A stretch of DNA of 7,987 nt from Synechococcus sp. PL34863bin_39 (GTDB taxonomy: Bacteria; Cyanobacteriota; Cyanobacteriia; PCC-6307; Cyanobiaceae). The notes beneath the pieces were generated by a model, which saw only the letters and a program-made list of their open reading frames with translations, did not search any database and was not told the origin of the DNA. Below are positions 5,985 to 7,987 of this stretch, piece after piece (the stretch's first letter is position 1; each line of letters starts with the position of its first letter). A program made the position numbers and the translations under genes. The stretch spans positions 1 through 7,987 of the forward strand of contig WTHL01000149.1 in NCBI GenBank assembly GCA_011523155.1, in the 5' to 3' direction.

Positions 5985-6381
5985 CGTAGGTAGGGCTCGT
6001 GGTCTCCGTTTCGGTTGTGCCTGCAGCTTGCGGCTGGGTGCTTCCGCTCGATTCGACACGCTTGTTCGCGCCGAACAGATCACCGAGATAGCGGCCGCAG
6101 TCCGGATAGGTCTCCGGCTGCAGCACCACCGATTCGGTGATCATGACAGCTGCATGCTCAGGTGATGTCTTAAAGACACCACTTTTCTGGCGCTTGATCA
6201 GGGCGTAGGCCGCTTCGAAGCTGACTGCGTGGTCATTGCCGTTGCCACGCATGAAGCAATACACCTGTGCACCCTTGTTGACCGTTGCTTCCGCTGCGAG
6301 GGTCCCGACGGGGAGGACGGCATCGAGACAGAGGCTCGCCATGGACAGGATGACTACGGAACGTGCACGGGTCCTGGCCAT
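5962..6381 (-). CDS. Secreted protein of unknown function with two mature cysteines
   Basis: I do not recognise a named family. From the ATG at 6381 the product is 139 aa. It has a classic signal peptide: basic MARTRAR, a hydrophobic core to about residue 25, and a likely cleavage near GTLAA (27-30). The mature domain is compact, about residues 36-105. It includes GAQVYCFMRGNGNDH, FEAAYALIKRQ, FKTSPEHAAVMI and YPDCGRYLGDLFG. Cys42 and Cys95 could form a disulphide. A Thr/Ser/Glu-rich disordered tail ends EERYSY. A GTG at 6444 would add 21 residues and spoil the signal peptide. The downstream gene starts inside this gene's end, and the AbrB-family gene lies 74 bases upstream, so the three may be one transcript. 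It looks like a conserved periplasmic or extracellular protein, but no activity is evident. Confidence 0.8.
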   Translation of the reverse strand: MARTRARSVVILSMASLCLDAVLPVGTLAAEATVNKGAQVYCFMRGNGNDHAVSFEAAYALIKRQKSGVFKTSPEHAAVMITESVVLQPETYPDCGRYLGDLFGANKRVESSGSTQPQAAGTTETETTSPTYGEERYSY

Positions 6382-6455
6382 GGCTGGACGAAGAGGTGGA
6401 TCTGCGCCAACGTATCGATCCTGCGGTCGATGTCCAGCCTTCACGCCGGTGGGCG

Positions 6456-6971
6456 TCAGGACTCACCGAGCCCCAGTGGCACAAGCAGCTTCACCACCAG
6501 TGGCAGAACGAGCAGAACGGTGATCAGACGAACGGCATGCAGCGCTGCCACGGCTGCGCCCACGCCGAATTCCGCTCCCACCAGGCTCATGCCGCTGATT
6601 CCACCTGGGGCGGCGCCCAGCAGAGCCACAAGCGGGTCGATCCCGAGCAGTCGGCTCGTCCAGAGGCCGATGACCAGTCCAGTCATCACCAGGGTGATCG
6701 TGATCAGCAGCGCCGGACGCCACAGCTGAATCAGTTGTTCAAGGGAGGCCCGGGTCAGGCTCGTGCCGATGACAACCCCGATGCCGATTTCAAGAGCGGT
6801 GCGAGTCCCTGGAGGCCATGCGGCGATCTCCAGCCGTCCGCTCATGCTCACCATCCCAGCACCGAGAAGCGCGCCGGCAAGAGGTGCGGCCGGGATTCCG
6901 GTCTTCAGCGCCAGCAGGCCCATGGCCGTGCCGGCGGTCGCATAGATCAGAAGTGTTGCCAGGGGGGGCAT
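6456..6971 (-). CDS. Half-length AbrB-family integral membrane protein
   Basis: This is a 171-aa, very hydrophobic protein with about five or six membrane segments (near residues 5-22, 26-44, 58-75, 86-108, 112-128 and 134-168). The sequence GAAPGGISGMSLVGAEFG (119-136) matches the SPGG-type signature of the membrane AbrB family (Pfam AbrB). That family is often mislabelled ammonia monooxygenase and is unrelated to the Bacillus DNA-binding AbrB. Usual members are near 350 aa with two copies of the unit; this has one, so it may work as a dimer. Transport is likely but the substrate is unknown. The ATG at 6971 is clear. The gene faces away from the coiled-coil gene at 7052, with 80 bases between, and heads the leftward run ending at 5571. 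Confidence 0.85.
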   Translation of the reverse strand: MPPLATLLIYATAGTAMGLLALKTGIPAAPLAGALLGAGMVSMSGRLEIAAWPPGTRTALEIGIGVVIGTSLTRASLEQLIQLWRPALLITITLVMTGLVIGLWTSRLLGIDPLVALLGAAPGGISGMSLVGAEFGVGAAVAALHAVRLITVLLVLPLVVKLLVPLGLGES

Positions 6972-7051
6972 GGTGAGTCCCGATCGGACGAGGGTTTCAG
7001 TCTGGTCTCAGATGTGTTGTCATCGGCGCAACCCATCGGCTTGCTTCAGCC

Positions 7052-7351
7052 ATGACTCAGTCCGTGTCCTTTCGCATCACCCGCACGGCCGAGGATGTCG
7101 CCCAGACCATCAACACCCTGTCGCACCGACTGGTGAAGCTGGAACAACGCCTCGAAAGTCTTGAACTTCAGCTCAGACAACAGCAACCCGCTGAGATGCC
7201 TGTTGATGAACTGGCCCGTCTGGATGATGTGGATCGTCTCCTGATGGATTGCCAGTCTCTACTCCAGGCGGCAGGTCCTGAGGCCGCTGAGGTGGGTGAT
7301 CAGCCTTTCGCGTCAGAGGATTCCGACCGTGACAACCAACAGGCGGCATGA
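7052..7351 (+). CDS. Small coiled-coil protein of unknown function
   Basis: The 99-aa acidic protein has no signal peptide or membrane helix. Residues 13-46 form a strong coiled coil, with Ile20, Leu23, Leu27, Leu30, Leu34, Leu37 and Leu41 spaced three and four apart, including LVKLEQRLESLELQLRQ. A second predicted helix, DELARLDDVDRLLMDCQSLL (about 52-71), is followed by a disordered Asp/Glu/Gln-rich tail. It probably oligomerises in the cytosol. The ATG at 7052 is the natural start. No Shine-Dalgarno site is evident. The neighbour on the left is divergent; two more small + strand genes follow. The codon pattern and clean heptads support a real gene, but the role is unknown. Confidence 0.8.
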   Translation: MTQSVSFRITRTAEDVAQTINTLSHRLVKLEQRLESLELQLRQQQPAEMPVDELARLDDVDRLLMDCQSLLQAAGPEAAEVGDQPFASEDSDRDNQQAA

Positions 7352-7448
7352 GCTGTCCAAGGGTGTCAAAATAAAAAGAAACGGATCCATGCCCCTTCAA
7401 CAGTCCGGTGCATGTGCTGGCGACTCAGGTCGTCGTTCACTGCGATCC

Positions 7449-7622
7449 ATGTCCACTGCCCCTCAGGTCGCAGCACGAGGGTTCGTCGAAGGTGGCCATC
7501 AGCTTGAAAAGCTGGAATTTGCACTTGCCGTGGCGATGACCCGTGGTGAAGAAAGCCGTAGTCGTCTTCTGAGGGAGCAAATCGATGCTCTTGGAGGCAA
7601 TGTTGAAGAGCCTGGAACCTGA
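7449..7622 (+). CDS. Small conserved-looking helical protein of unknown function
   Basis: From the ATG at 7449 the product is 57 aa: a short loop, then a helical region GHQLEKLEFALAVAMTRGEE and SRLLREQIDALGG, ending NVEEPGT. It reads as a helical hairpin with no membrane segment. The reading frame is open from 7296, and an ATG at 7389 would add 20 residues (MPLQQSGACAG...). The later start is preferred because the earlier segment looks low in information and Arg/Ser-rich. I have the impression that picocyanobacteria carry a small protein with this EQI-LGGN-EEPGT ending, but I cannot confirm that. The 97 bases before it hold an A-rich run at 7368-7380 but no clear promoter. Confidence 0.65.
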   Translation: MSTAPQVAARGFVEGGHQLEKLEFALAVAMTRGEESRSRLLREQIDALGGNVEEPGT

Positions 7623-7665
7623 TTGTGACTTTGGGGTTACGATGCAGTCATGATGATGTGATTCG

Positions 7666-7893
7666 GTGACATCAATATTGTCCCAATCTGTTTCAACGGT
7701 GTCGAATGCCGAAGTGGAGAAGCGCAATCAGCACTTCGCTGCGGCACAGAAATTTTTCTCCGAGGCACGAGATGCTGCTGAGCGTGGCGATGCCTCGGCG
7801 TCTGGACAGCTGATTTTGCGTGGTCTTGAACAGGAAAGAAAAGCTGGCGCTGTCGGTCCCCAGGTGATGCAGTTGATCAAACCAAGGCGATAA
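7666..7893 (+). CDS. Small helical protein of unknown function
   Basis: The product is 75 aa from the GTG at 7666 or 64 aa from the GTG at 7699 (SNAEVEKRNQ...). The first eleven residues, rich in Ser and Thr, look unlike the rest, so the later start is a fair alternative; neither has a Shine-Dalgarno site. The body is two amphipathic helices: NQHFAAAQKFFSEARDAAERG and ASGQLILRGLEQERKAG. It then ends PQVMQLIKPRR. The helical pair resembles a single TPR-like hairpin. No signal or membrane helix is present. It is the last gene on the + strand before a short hairpin and the convergent tRNA. No known function. Confidence 0.6.
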   Translation: MTSILSQSVSTVSNAEVEKRNQHFAAAQKFFSEARDAAERGDASASGQLILRGLEQERKAGAVGPQVMQLIKPRR

Positions 7894-7897
7894 ATGT

Positions 7898-7919
7898 CTC
7901 TGAGGAGAATGTCTCAGAG
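7898..7919. terminator. Weak hairpin between the last CDS and the tRNA
   Basis: CTCTGAG (7898-7904) pairs with CTCAGAG (7913-7919), 7 bp plus an inner G-T pair around a 6-base loop. It starts four bases after the TAA stop and lies before the 3' end of the - strand tRNA, so it could end transcription from both sides. It lacks a T-run and is not GC-rich. AATGTCTC is also repeated directly (7893-7900 and 7908-7915). Confidence 0.4.
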
Positions 7920-7935
7920 TTCAACTGATTCAACA

Positions 7936-7987
7936 AGCGGGTGACCGGACTCGAACCGGCGACGTTCAGCTTGGGAAGCTGACATTC
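7936..7987 (-). tRNA. tRNA-Gly(CCC), 5' part outside the window
   Basis: Read on the - strand this is the 3' part of a tRNA, 52 of about 71 bases. The anticodon arm is TCAGC-TTCCCAA-GCTGA, with anticodon CCC at 7975-7973, reading GGG glycine codons. It is followed by a 5-base variable loop, a T arm with the invariant TTCGAGT loop between GCCGG and CCGGT, and the acceptor strand CACCCGC. The discriminator base is T, as usual for glycine. CCA is not encoded. The D arm and the 5' acceptor strand lie beyond base 7987. Confidence 0.93.

Noticed and set aside
6363..7055. 230-aa + strand open frame across the AbrB-family gene
   Set aside because: It is opposite a clear membrane protein; composition is rich in His, Gln and Arg, as expected of an antisense shadow.
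7348..7374. Eight-codon ATG reading frame overlapping the 7351 stop as ATGA, a possible leader peptide
   Set aside because: It is too short to judge, with no regulatory codon run or following hairpin.
7936..7987. tRNA 3' end as a possible integration site
   Set aside because: No integrase and no repeated copy of the tRNA end elsewhere in the window.

Overview
The window looks like a piece of a marine picocyanobacterial chromosome, most likely Synechococcus of the marine/Cyanobium group. The evidence is the gene order efp, accB, pdxA; the moderately GC-rich, very compact coding; the near absence of Shine-Dalgarno sites; and several tiny proteins of a kind I associate with these genomes. This assignment comes from recall of gene order and protein style, not from a search. 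It is mostly ordinary chromosome. I see no transposase, phage gene, CRISPR array or rRNA, and no gene-free stretch longer than about 140 bases.

Layout. Left (1-1042, +): efp, lacking only the first base of its start codon, is followed with an ATGA overlap by accB, the biotin carrier of acetyl-CoA carboxylase. Then (1029-3160) comes pdxA (-) of vitamin B6 synthesis, a 63-aa membrane-anchored protein (+), and a YeeZ-like atypical SDR protein (-). pdxA and the 63-aa gene diverge from start codons that share two bases. Centre (3162-5616): a LexA-box-like sequence, a small secreted protein (+), an HNH endonuclease (-) and, divergent from it, a compact SNF2-family DNA translocase (+) with a possible HARP-like N-terminus. 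Right (5571-6971, -): a leftward run of a half-size AbrB-family membrane protein, a secreted Cys-pair protein and an exported TPR-like protein. Far right (7052-7893, +): three small cytosolic-type proteins, then a weak hairpin and a truncated tRNA-Gly(CCC) on the - strand.

How the genes fit together. efp/accB is a short operon of translation and lipid-synthesis functions. HNH plus SNF2/HARP is the most suggestive pairing, because eukaryotic ZRANB3 carries a SMARCAL1-like translocase and an HNH nuclease in one protein. Both genes could serve a replication-fork or recombination-repair activity, but that is inference. The three leftward genes 6971 to 5571 could be co-transcribed and two of them are predicted to be exported. 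Convergent gene pairs here overlap by 14, 35 and 46 bases or are separated by only 18, so opposing transcripts must share their 3' ends.
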